This document shows positions 48,166 to 58,507 of a DNA stretch of 64,000 nt, piece by piece. Origin of the DNA: Dendrocalamus latiflorus (taxonomy: Eukaryota; Streptophyta; Magnoliopsida; Poales; Poaceae). The notes beneath the pieces are model-generated. The model was not told the DNA's origin, ran no database searches, and worked only from the letters and a program-made list of their open reading frames with translations. Within the stretch, counting starts at the first letter, position 1; each line of letters begins with the position of its first letter. The stretch lies in the NCBI GenBank assembly GCA_017311315.1, contig CM029609.1, forward strand, positions 38,500,744 through 38,564,743, given 5' to 3'. The position numbers and the translations under genes are program-made.

Positions 48166-48720
48166 ATGGCTTCTACTATTCTTGTGATCATCTCCTTCCT
48201 CTCATCTGTTCATCAAGAGTTGTTCGGCCGGAACCTTACACAGGCGGCCAGCAATTTACATCTGGAGCAGCTTCTCCGCACACGCCCTGCTCTCCTTCCC
48301 CGACTTTCTTGCATCCGTCAGCTTGACCTGATCATCCGCTGTCGACGGAGGTGTCTCGCTGCCGCTCAAGAAAGGGAAACAACCCTCACCCTGGTTCTTC
48401 TTCACAATGTGCACAAAGCGGAAGAAGCTCTACAGGTATTGGAGAGACTGATGGATAGCATTGCCGATCAAGCAGAAACGGCAGATTCTGAGAAATCTTA
48501 TAATGCTATCCTCTACGAGATTATGGGCTATGCTACTGATTATTTGCCCAGGCTGGAGGAGAAAGTGCTGAGGACAAGGACAATCTTAACGGCGTTCAAG
48601 AACTCAGCGGCTGATCCTCCAAGTCCCACAGTCGAAGAAGAAGCGTACGAAGCCCAAAAGATTACAATCAGGGAAACTCTTTACCTGTGCGACTTTTGTA
48701 ATAAATTTGCCTCGAATTGA
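48166..48720 (+). CDS. Unknown 184-aa protein inside the CACTA element
   Basis: ATG at 48166 to TGA, uninterrupted. The N-terminus (MASTILVIISFLSSVHQ) is hydrophobic and could act as a signal or anchor. The rest is mostly helical, with many Leu/Arg/Glu residues (for example HNVHKAEEALQVLERL) and a short CDFCNKF near the end. I do not recognise a family and it does not resemble CACTA transposase or accessory proteins I know. It lies between blocks of subterminal repeats, so it is either a captured host sequence or an element-specific protein. Whether it is expressed cannot be seen. Confidence 0.45.
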   Translation: MASTILVIISFLSSVHQELFGRNLTQAASNLHLEQLLRTRPALLPRLSCIRQLDLIIRCRRRCLAAAQERETTLTLVLLHNVHKAEEALQVLERLMDSIADQAETADSEKSYNAILYEIMGYATDYLPRLEEKVLRTRTILTAFKNSAADPPSPTVEEEAYEAQKITIRETLYLCDFCNKFASN

Positions 48721-49288
48721 AATTAATAAATTTGCCTTTAATTTGTGATCTCTTGTCTCAGTAGTTCTGTAGTTAAGTTATTAAAAGTAATGTGTACTTA
48801 TATATTAACCTCTGATCATGTACAGAATATCACAGACAGTTGTTACAAATGGGACATCACAGACGGTTCTTATTAAAAAACCGTCTGTAAACATTCATAG
48901 ACGGTTCTTAACAAGAACCGTCTGTGATAGTCTACACAACACAGACGGTTCTTGTTAAGAACCGTCTGTGAACATTCACTATAGACTATCACAGGCGGTT
49001 CGTGTTAAAAACCGTCTGTGAAAGTCACACAGATGGTTCCCAGTATAAATCGTCTGTGATGTAGCCGTCTAGTATAGCCTGTTTTGTAGTAGTGATTTTT
49101 CACTATTCCTAAATTTTGTCTTTTTTTAACTTCTTTTGAGTTTTTTGTCGATTCTTTTTTTCCTGTATTCATTTGCATTGTCTGTGATAGGCTAACTTGT
49201 TTTTTTATTTTTTAAATTTTTTAAATTTAATTATGTCAAATAAGCCACCATCAACTACAGTGTAATTTTAGTTAACTACAGTATAATT

Positions 49289-50850
49289 TCAGTGGTGGGG
49301 GATAGAACGCGTGCTTCAAAACTTTGTCCTGCTGCTGACTTTGTCGGTGATAATCCGAAGGGTGGGGGATGGAGCATGTGCGCTTCAAGTTCGTCCCACC
49401 ACTGACTTCATTGACACCTCACCCGACCACTTCGTTGTCGTGCCTTTGTCAACTTTGTTGATTCCGTTGATCCCTGTCCAAGCGGTAGGGGACGAAGCGC
49501 GCGCTTCAAAACTTCGTCTCATCGTTGACTTTGTCAACGCTAGTCCGAAGGGTGGTAGACAGAGCACGCACGCTTCAAGTCCTCGTCCCACCACCGACTT
49601 CATCGACGCCTCATCCGACCACCTTGTCTTCGTGACTTCGTCCGACGACTGAGTGGTCGTGGCCTGTTGACTTTGCCAACTCCGTCGACCTCTGTCCGAG
49701 TGGTGGGGGACGGAGCATGCACTTCAAGACTTTATCCCACCGTCGACTTCGTCAACACTAGTCCGAAGGGTAGGGGACAGAGCACACACACTTCAATTCT
49801 TCATCCTGTCACCGACTTCATCGATGCCTCGTCCAACCACCTCATCATCATGACTTCGTCCAACGACTGCGTGGTCGTGCCCTCGTCGACTTCGTCAACT
49901 CCGTTGATGTCTGTTCAAGTGGTGGGGGATGGAGTGCGTGCTTCAAAACTTTGTCCTGTCGCTAACTTCGTCAGTGCCAATCTGAAGGGTGGGGCATGAA
50001 GCACACGCGATTGAAGTCTTCATCCCACCGCCAACTTCGTCAAAGCCTCGCCCGACCACTTCGTCATCGTGCCTTCGTTGACTTTACTGATTCTGTCGAT
50101 GTCTGTCCAAGCGATAGGGGACAGAGCGCACGCTTCAAAACTTTGTCCCATTGCCGACTTCATCGGCGCTAGTCCGAAGAGTGGGGGACGGAAAGCGCGC
50201 GCTTGAAGTCCTCGTCCTGCCATTGACTTCATCGATGCCTTGTTCGACCACCTCGTTGTCATGACTTCGTCGATTGTGCCCTTGCTGACTTAGCCGATTC
50301 TATCAACGTCTACCCGAGCAGTGGGGGATGGAGCGCGTGTTTCAAGACTTCATCCCACCGTCGACTTCGTCGATGCTAGTCCGAAGGGTGGGGGACGAAG
50401 CACATGTGCTATAAGTCTTCATCCCATCACCGACTTCGCTAATGCTAGTCCGAAGGGTAGGGTACAGAGTGCGTGCTTCAAGTCTTCATCCCATCATCGA
50501 CTTCGTCGATGCCTCAGCCGACCACCTCATAGTCATGACCTCATCAAAGGACTGCGTGGTTGTGCCCTCGTCGACTTCGCCCAGGCCTCACTCGACGACT
50601 TCGTCATCGTGCCTGTGTCAACTTCACTGATTCTATCAACATTTGTCTGAGCGGTGGGGGGCGGAGCGCATGCTTCAAAACTTCGTCCCGCCACCAACTT
50701 CATCGACGCTAGTTTGAAGGGTGGGGGATGGAGCGCGCATGCTTCAAATCCTCGTCCCGCTGCTGACTTCGTCAACGCCTCATTTGACCACTTTGTCGTC
50801 GTGCCTTCGTCTGACTGGCTGACAATTCGCCGAGTTCGTTGACGCTTATC
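49289..50850 (+). repeat. Tandem array (~200-bp higher-order units) coding a repeated peptide
   Basis: At least seven diverged units, each opening with GGTGGGGGA(C/T)GGAGC followed by GACTTCGTC and CCGAAGGGT blocks. Long plus-strand frames (49311-49652, 49667-49999, 50321-50650, 50654-50842) give a recurring peptide of the type VGDGARAS..DFVDASPKGG, broken by shifts between units. It may be a decayed repetitive coding sequence or a satellite-like array; the source is not recognised. Confidence 0.75.
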
Positions 50851-51637
50851 TGAAGGATGGGAATAGAGAACGCGCGCCGCTTGCGTCCAAGGCGCGACTT
50901 TTGCACGGTAGCTCCAGCTGCATCATGGAACTACGACAACCCCCTGTGAAGGCGTCATCTCGGAGGGGCGTCCCGACCCACCACTCCGTCTCCATAGTCT
51001 ATCAGGGGAGTCCATGATCACGTCACAATCAGAGAAGAACCCTGTTTCCGGAGATTTAGATTTTAGAGCATCCAGAGGTGGCAGTTGCATCAACTCGCCC
51101 CTTAGGACCTCCATGCTTGCTGTCGGGGTACGGGGGGCTGGGGCAATTGTTTAGGTCAGCTCACCCCTCGGGACCTCCGCGCGTGCTGTCGAGGGAATAC
51201 TGTTGTGGGGGTGGTCCAGCCCCCATCACTGGGCTTTGCAGCAGGCCCAATAGTGTAGGGATATGTGTAACAGGCCCAAAGTACAAATGATTGTACCAAT
51301 GTACCTTCACCTTTTACAATTATTAAGGGGTAGGATGAAAATTTCCCATCCCATTCATACACACACACACACACCCCCCGAGAGGGGTATGACGGGCCGG
51401 ATCCACTCATTTACACACAAGCTCTCTCAAGTCGTTGGCTCTCTCTAGCTCCCTTTCTTCCATACTCTACTAGTCTCCTTCTTTACTGTTTGGTCCATAG
51501 CCTCAACATAAACATCTTGCACTGTGCCTACCGAGCTCCCGCTTCCTACCAAGCCTTAGTTCGCAGCAAGTGTGCATGGCTAGTCAATGCACTGTGCAAG
51601 GCTACCATGTACTAGAGGCTTGGCAGGCGCCTTGCTG
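50851..51637. other. Unassigned; possible solo LTR and CA microsatellite
   Basis: 51097-51180 is a diverged tandem copy (ACCTCCATGCTTGCTGTCG / ACCTCCGCGCGTGCTGTCG). From TGTCGGGGTACGG (about 51120) to CCTCAACA (about 51507) the sequence has LTR-like features, but no clear target duplication. A (CA)n run lies at 51357-51375. No gene. Confidence 0.35.
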
Positions 51638-52378
51638 AGCTCTCTTTGGCTCGGTAGGTCATTGCTGACCCTGGTAGGCCTATGAAGGAGATTAGATTTA
51701 TGAAATCGAGTGTTCAAGAACTAAATTTTAAAAATGGCTACAATGTCGTCTATATGAAATGGTTCACTTTAGTAGTTGCCATCATAAATTCTGATAACAA
51801 AAGGGGCAATTAGGTCTGTTTATTCCGACTTTGGATTCTAGGTTTTAGAAGTAGGAATGAATACATTGGCTTCTTCTTCTTCTTTTTTGCTTTTGCTTTT
51901 TTGCTTTATTTTTTATATTATCTGAAGAGATATAATAGTATTTTTTATTTTTTAATTGAATGACTTAAACAACAGTACCACTAAGAAGTCCTACTAGCAA
52001 TTCTTATTTTGATTGCTTGCTGCCTTTGTACCTTTTCGCTGAAAATTAGCGGTGATATTTTTCGCCCTAATCGAAGTAATAATAATCAAAGAACTCAAAG
52101 TGCGCATACATGTGTACCGAAAGTCGCGCCACAGCCCTGCTCACATGCATGAGCACGTGATGTCGCACGTGAGGCCTCCGGAGTCTGGCTAGAATGACTG
52201 ATGCAAAAGGACGCCTCGGTGGGGACACCAATTTCCTCTTTTCTGGAAGCGAATTTTTTTCAAACCAGCTCTCGAAGACACGTATATTTTACAAAACAAA
52301 ATAATATATTATTTAAAAAATTCTAAACATAAAAATAGTATAATCATCTCTACCATTCATGTTATTACATATCACTAA

Positions 52379-52420
52379 CACTCGTCACCGAGCAGAGTTG
52401 CTAGCTTGCTGATGACTGAT
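52379..52420 (-). pseudogene. Relic of the NLR first exon
   Basis: The minus strand reads SVISKLATLLGDE, close to SVIGKLTTLLGDE near the start of the complete NLR. The match fades on both sides, so only a few codons and flanking sequence remain. Confidence 0.65.
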
Positions 52421-52671
52421 GGTGTGTGTGAGCCGAACGTCCTTCCTGGCCTTATGTGCTATCAGATCTGCCTTCTACACTTCCATACAGACCTCAATGG
52501 AACGGTTGCAGAAGTCAGTCAATCATGAAAGCCAAATCATTAAAAAAAACATGTCAGTGCTTGAATTATTTCAAAATCGTATTGGGACAACCGAACAACA
52601 CATGCATATAGCTTAAAATTAAAGATGATACCTTTCGCTCTAATCGAGGCAATAATACTCGGAAGAACTCA

Positions 52672-52973
52672 GGGCACTCCCAATGCAGAAACTATGAGAT
52701 AGTTTCTATACTTGTCAATTAATGTAGACACTACCCATAGAAACTATACTCCCAATGGATAGTTTCTACAAATAAAATTTTCATCCAATCATTATCTTCT
52801 CTCTCTTATCATCTACCTATCACAACTCTTTCTATCTTGGTTCCTGTGTAGACTTGGTTTCTTGTATAAGAAACCATTTCCTTATCTCTCCTCCTTAACT
52901 CCAATGACGCATCAGCATTTTATCTACTTGGCACCTTATTTAATGCCATAGAAACCACCCATTGGGACTGCCC
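52672..52973. repeat. MITE (302 bp, TSD TCA), in copy 1
   Basis: Ends GGGCACTCCCAATG and the inverse of GGGCAGTCCCAATG; TCA at 52669-52671 and 52974-52976. Copy 2 has another MITE at the same site (58235-58507), and copy 0 shows the empty TCA near 46475. Confidence 0.85.
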
Positions 52974-53289
52974 TCAGTGTGCATACATGTGAAACCATAG
53001 TCGCTGACACGCATGGTCAACACATACTCCCGATGCTGCGTCATGTTCTTTGTTTGTTTCAGGTCCCACATGCTTCCTTGATATTTGGTCAGGGTTAGAT
53101 GGGCTCATTCTTTTTAATTTATTTCAGTTTATAACTTATGTTTTTTTGTTATTGCTCTGATACAGTTAATCATGATAGTTTTTTTAGAAATAGTTAATCG
53201 GTTTTTGGTTTGGTTGCGTAAACATTCGCACTAGGTTAAGACCCCGCTCCAACTGGCTAATGGCTTAAGCTTCTTAATGTGGTTTTAGC

Positions 53290-53980
53290 CAGGCCCGTTG
53301 ATGAGGGTGTGCGACCTGGGCGATGGCACAGGGCCCCAAATTGGTGGGGCCCCCAAATTGGATGATAAGAATTTGACGGCTGCTTGTGTTAATCTTGAGG
53401 ATGCACTTAAGAATGGAGAACACAAAGATATTGATGGACAGGAATTGTTTGCGGAGTTAACTTTCATCCAAGATTTACTTGAGGAATCTATGGGTCCTCT
53501 TGATATTCTGAAGTTTTTGAAGAAGTGCCCCTTTTATCCTAACATTGTTATTGCATATAGAATTTTGTTAACCATTCCTGTGACTGTTGCATCTGCGGAA
53601 AGGAGCTTTTCTAAACTCAAGTTGTTGAAATCCTACTTGCGTTCTACTATGACACAAGAAAGACTCAATGGGTTAGCGATAATAGCGCTTGAAAATGATG
53701 TCTTGGAGAAGATTAATTATGAAGATATAATTGGAGATTTCATTTCAAGAAATACAAGACGTATGATGTTTTTTAGTAGAACATGAGGTCAGTACTATAT
53801 TTTTTTGGTCTTAATATTTGATATATTTTCAAATCTTGTATGGAGTAATACATATTGAAGTTACATCTTACATGATTGTGCGATAGTATGCCTTAGTTAT
53901 ATTAGACCAATATTTTTTTAAAATTGAGGGCCTCATTTTGCAATTCGCCCTGGGGCCCCAAATTTCTGGAGACGACCCTG
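53290..53980 (+). mobile_element. Truncated hAT element (691 bp, 8-bp TSD)
   Basis: Perfect 8-bp direct repeats GTTTTAGC at 53282-53289 and 53981-53988. Ends CAGGCCCG... and the inverse CAGGGTCGTC. Copy 2 of the segment has the uninterrupted site near 58820. The interior keeps only the 3' part of a transposase gene. Confidence 0.9.
53298..53786 (+). pseudogene. hAT transposase C-terminal fragment (dimerisation domain)
   Basis: 162 codons open. The C-terminal two thirds carries the hAT dimerisation motif: ILLTIPVTVASAERSFS and KLLKSYLRSTM..RLNGLAI. The first codons are read from the terminal repeat, so the natural start is missing. The DDE catalytic core and zinc finger are absent; a full transposase is several times longer. 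It resembles the ZMYM1-like/TTF-type hAT group. Confidence 0.88.
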
Positions 53981-54674
53981 GTTTTAGCTTATAGTTAAAA
54001 TTGTATTGCAGCGGTTGGTAACTTTTCTGAGAAAAATAAGGGAAAATAGGGAAAAACCATTATGACAATACAAAAGAAAAACGAGAATAAACAAAAAGAA
54101 AAAAACTAAAATAAATTGAAATTAGAAACTAACACGTTGGCTTAAATAAGCCTGTCGACGTTTTAATATCGATCTTATTTATAATTTTTTTGGATTTAGA
54201 GAAACTCTTAGAAGACCTGGTATATGCACATGGAGAGTAGAGACACAGGAAAATTTATTCAGGTTCGGGTCTTCTCATGAGAGAATAATAACCTTACGTC
54301 CTGTGTGATTGCTAATTATTAGAAAGAGGAATTACAACAGACAATTATGCATGTGAATGGCTAGCACTATCTTTCTCCTTTGATCCAAATCCCCCTTATC
54401 TTTTTGACGTTCACCTTCATATAGCCAGTGAAGCAATGGCTGTTGTCTCGCATCAGAAGACGCCTCAACGTTTCAGATGATAATGACTTGACGGAAGTTA
54501 TTGTCAGAGAGACGTAAAAGGCCTGACAGAAGTTATTGTCAAAGAGAGATCATGTGCGGCTATTGGATAAACGCATGTTCTAACTGCTTTATCAGACGAA
54601 CCCATGATGCAGTTGTTCGTCGTAGACAAGTTAGTCGGAGATAGGTTGGTCGCAGGAAGATCTGCGACCATAAG

Positions 54675-55085
54675 ATGGTGATAAGTCAACTTACGACTAC
54701 GTGGTCGTAGAAGGACTTACGACTAGGGAGGTAGTCGCAATAAGACTTACGACTACGTGGTCGTAGAAGGACTTACGACCAAGAAGTAGTCGCAGTTAGA
54801 CTTACGATTATGTGGTCGTAGAAGGACTTACGACCAAGGAGTAGTCGCTGTAAGACTTACAACTACGTGGTCGTAGAAGGACTTACGACCAAGGAGTAGT
54901 CGATGTAAGACTTCAATTACTTGGTCGTAGAAAGACTTACGACCAAGGAGGTAGTCGCAGTAAGACTTACGACTATTTGGTCATAGAAGAACTTACGATC
55001 AAGAGGCTAATCGCAGTAAGACTTACGACTACATGGTCGTGAAAGGACTTACAACCATATAGAATAGTTACAATAAGACTTACGA
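54675..55085. repeat. Palindromic minisatellite, copy 1
   Basis: About seven units of about 55-60 bp, each with ACTTACGACTACGTGGTCGTAG and ACTTACGACCAAGGAGTAGTCGC. GACTACGTGGTCGTAG-type cores can fold back on themselves. The same array lies at 59525-59870. Confidence 0.88.
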
Positions 55086-55562
55086 CTATCCTGAGGGATT
55101 TCTCCCCTACTAATAAGATGTATATTCAAGGAATATAATGACATAACAATGAGGATTATTCTATCCTCGTCATCTAACCCCGCAACTTCAAGTGAAAATA
55201 ACTTATTTGACCAAGTATGGTCATTGCTAAAAATATGGTCGAAAGCAAAACCCTTTCCGACTCTTATCGATCAGGAATTGGTTTGGTTGATTTGGTAGTT
55301 TCGCTTAAGTTGTGAAGACAGATAGACATCAGACAATGGGAATGCAATTGATTTCCCTTGACCTGTCCGTTGAATCCGTTCCCAGAGCAAATGTTTGGTT
55401 CCTGAGAGAAGTAATTGACATATTGGATATAAAAACTTACCAGAGGTAACATTTGGTTTTTCACTTTTCCCATTTGCTCCAATTCGTTCTAGCTCTCCAC
55501 CTTTAATTGATCTCCATTATCTTCCTTAATCTCACACAAATCCCTTCTAATCACCCGTAAGA

Positions 55563-57148
55563 ATGACGAAGTCTTCATCAACCTGGAATGAATCAAAGAT
55601 GGATCATGCCAAGATAAAGGTATTAGAGACTGAGGAGAAGATCCTGTCGCGGCGATTCGTCAGATGGATCGAAGCCGCCGGGCAACGCTAGCCAATCGGA
55701 CAAATCAGAGAGATTCCTATGTTCTAGGCGTACTGTGAGTGTGGTCTCAGTCTCCCTGCTCATCCCTTCTTGATGACCGTTCTTGAGTATTTTGGTGTTG
55801 AAGTGGTGAACTTGGTTCTCAATTCAATCACAATGCTCAGCGTCTTCGTATACCTATGCGAAGCGTATTTGGGTATCCCAGCAGATTTCGAGCTCTTCCG
55901 ATATTATTACAAGATGAGCTGACAAACGGGGATTGTTGGGAGTTGTGGATTGAAGCTCCATAGTGGCAAGATGGAGCTTTACATCCCCATGTTTACCTCG
56001 ATCTTCATGGCTGGGATGGAAGAAGAGGTGGTTCTATTGGTAGACTACCAGTGAAGACAGCCTCTCCTTTGTTGGGAAGCTGCCGAGAAGAATAGTCTTT
56101 GGAACTCAGCCCCTAAAGACATCACAAGAATAGCCCCCTACATCTCAGCCATTAAGGAGCTAAGGGACAAGGGGCTTACGAGCAGGCATGTGGTGAATGA
56201 CTTCATCACACACCGTATTAGTCTCTTGAAGCGTCGAGCACATTCTATGTGGATGTACCCAGGAGTTTTAGATTCGACCCAGGACTACGAGAATTGTAAG
56301 TGATACTAGTACTCGTATCCGTAACCAGGTTACATTTTCTTAGTACTCTTTATCAACTACCATGTTTATTTGTTCAGACCTTGATTTGGAGGAAACCAAT
56401 TCTCGAGTCAAGGCCATCTGCGAGAAAGATCCATCACTTGAAGTGGAGGCTCCTCGTATTCTGGTGGATGTTTCTACGGAAGAGACGGAAGAACACTTAA
56501 AGGTAATCGAAAAATTGACTTTATCTTTAAGACTTCTTAGTCGAAGACTATGACTAAGTGGTATCTTCCTCTTCTACAGAGCGTAGGTATGAATTTCCAT
56601 CAAGATGACCAAGGGGTCAAATTGATGGTGGTCGGTGGAAAAGTGGAAAAAATAAAGGCTCCTCCAGCAAAAAGGCGTACACTGGTTAAGTCAGTCGATA
56701 AGAAAATAAGGAGCACAGTTGCTGCTGCCCCCTTAAAATTCTTCCTTTGACTGCCTCGGGCGCTCCTATTCAGCAATTTATTGCAGATATATGTGCGGCA
56801 GGTGAAATAGGGGTGGCCATATTGAAGCAATCAACTCCTACGATCAAAGTATCTTTCTATTATAACATCAAAACTGACTCAATTGACCTTTTCGAAGGCT
56901 TTATCAAGCGTCATAAAAAAGTAAACTGGAAGAGTTTTGTGTTTTTTGTGAAGAAAATTACTGCGTTGGCAGAACTTATGATCGAGAAGGAGATCGTCCC
57001 AATGATCGAGACTGGTTCTAACCATCAGGAGGGACAAGAAAAGGAAAGAATAGCAGCCCTTGCTCTAGACCTTCGACCAAACGTGGTCGAAGGGGCTCAA
57101 GATTCTCTTTGGCTCGGTAGGTCCCTGCTGACCCTGTTAGGCCTGTAA
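55563..57148 (+). pseudogene. 'Putative gypsy type transposon' (Transposase_28-like) gene, decayed, copy 1
   Basis: ATG at 55563 (MTKSSSTWNESKMDH). Three apparent exons: 55563-56295, 56378-56502 and 56580-57148, with GTAAG...TTCAG and GTAATC...TACAG introns. Exon 1 has several stops but reads EYFGVEVVNLVLNSITMLS and FVYLCEAYLGIPADFELF, the hallmark of this plant family. Exon 3 carries a helical region (APIQQFIADICAA) and has a stop/frameshift near 56750 that copy 2 lacks. A TATA-like ATATAAAA lies at about 55427. Function of the family is unknown; it is found in grass transposons. Confidence 0.7.
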
Positions 57149-57450
57149 AGGAGACTAGATTTGCAAAATCGAGTGTTCAAGAAATAAATTTAAAAATGGC
57201 TAAATGCCATCTGTTTGAAATGGTTCACTTTAGTAGCTACCATCATAAATTCTAATAACAAAGGGGCCAATAGGCATGTTTATTCCGACTTTTGGATTCT
57301 AGGTTTTAGAAGTTGGAGTGAATACATTGGCTTTTTAATTTCTTTTTTGTTTTTTTAGCTTTATCTTTTTTTTGTCTTTTGATATTATCTGTAGAGATAT
57401 ATCGGTATTTTTTAATTGAATGACTTAAGAAAAACTAACAGCACCATTAA

Positions 57451-57689
57451 GGTGCCGTTCGGTTAGGCTGACATTACACTGTAACTGATGATGGCTTATT
57501 TGGTGTAACTAAATTTAAAAAAAATTAAATGTAAAAAACAGGTTATCCCATCACGAATAATGTAAATGAATACGGGAAAAAAGAACCAACAAAAAACTCA
57601 AGAAAAAGAAAAAGAAATCAGAAATGAACGAAATTTAGAAATAAAAAAAAATGTTCGAATCCAGAAACTTAAACTAAAATGAACGGCCC
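57451..57689 (+). repeat. Tourist-like MITE family B, copy 8 (TSD TAA)
   Basis: Flanked by TAA at 57448-57450 and 57690-57692; ends GGTGCCGTTCGGTTAGG and AATGAACGGCCC. Copy 1 shows the empty site with a single TAA (about 51980), which proves the boundaries. Confidence 0.9.
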
Positions 57690-57938
57690 TAAGAAATCCC
57701 ACTAGCAATTCTTATTTTGATTGCTTGCTGCCATTGTACCTTTTCGCTGAAAATTAGTGGTGATATGTTTCGCACTAATCGAAGTAATAATAATAGAAGA
57801 ACTCAAAGTGCACATACATGTGTACCGAAAGTCGCGCACGTATATTTTACAAAACAAAATAATATATTATTTAAAAAATTCTAAACATAAAAATAATATA
57901 ATCATCTCTACCATTCATGTTATTACATATCACTAACA

Positions 57939-57978
57939 CTCGTCACCGAGCAGAGTTGCTAGCTTGCTGATGACTGAT
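57939..57978 (-). pseudogene. Relic of the NLR first exon, copy 2
   Basis: Same minus-strand SVISKLATLLGDE relic as at 52379. Confidence 0.65.
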
Positions 57979-58234
57979 GGTGTGTGTGAGCCGAACGGCA
58001 TTCCTGGCCTTCTTATGTGCTATCAGATCTGCCTTCTACACTTCCATACAGACCTCAATGGAACGGTTGCCAGAAGTCAGTCAATCATGAAAGCTAAATC
58101 ATTAAAAAAAAACATGTCAGTGCTTGAATTATTTCAAAATCATATTGGGACAACCGAAAAACACATGTATATAGCTGAAAATTAAAGGTGATGCCTTTCG
58201 CCCTAATCGAGGCAATAATACTCGGAATAACTCA

Positions 58235-58507
58235 GGGTATCCACAATGGTTAACTATAAGCTAGGTGATGTAATACTTTTGCATATGTGGAGGAGAGAGG
58301 CAAGAAGGGTTGTCTCTCATGCAAGAGCCAACCTTGCACGTGCTCCTAGGCAAAACAAATAAATGTAGATGAAAGAGAAAGAGAGAGTAGGATAAAAATA
58401 TATTATCTTAAGAGATGACTTATAATTAATCTATTGTGTTTGCTATCTCTAACTTGTATATTAGTTAGCTAATAGATAACTAGTTGACTCTATTATTGGA
58501 CATGCCC
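58235..58507. repeat. MITE (273 bp, TSD TCA), in copy 2
   Basis: Starts GGGTATCCACAATGG and ends TTGGACATGCCC, with TCA at 58232-58234 and 58508-58510. The interior is unlike the 302-bp MITE at the same site in copy 1. Confidence 0.85.

Larger units (their letters stand above)
46827..49094 (+). mobile_element. CACTA element, non-autonomous, 2268 bp
   Basis: Starts CACTACTACAGAAAA and ends with the inverse TTTGTAGTAGTG. 3-bp target duplication ATT at 46824-46826 and 49095-49097. Both subterminal regions (46850-47160; 47820-48115 and 48830-49070) are packed with direct and inverted CACAGACGGTT motifs, typical of CACTA subterminal transposase-binding repeats. No TNPA/TNPD-like transposase is present. 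It carries a 184-codon ORF. Confidence 0.92.
46784..49288 (-). repeat. Tourist-like MITE family B, copy 7, split by a CACTA element
   Basis: The left part (46784-46826) and right part (49098-49288) together make one inverted family B element. The CACTA element lies between, with ATT duplicated at the junctions. Confidence 0.8.
51638..57104 (+). repeat. Segmental duplication, copy 1 (5.5 kb)
   Basis: Begins with CTCTCTTTGGCTCGGTAGGTC and runs to the next occurrence of the same sequence at about 57104, where copy 2 begins. It holds an NLR relic, a MITE, a hAT fragment, a palindromic minisatellite and a Transposase_28-like pseudogene. Gene-free parts (51640-52380, 53990-54675, 55086-55562) show only shared duplicated sequence. 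Confidence 0.8.

Noticed and set aside
51120..51507. Solo LTR starting TGTCGGGGTACGG
   Set aside because: The TG...CA ends are plausible, but no target duplication matches and no related element is in the window; kept only as a possibility.
54675..55085. CRISPR-like array of regular repeats
   Set aside because: The units are contiguous diverged tandem repeats without unique spacers, in a plant genome.
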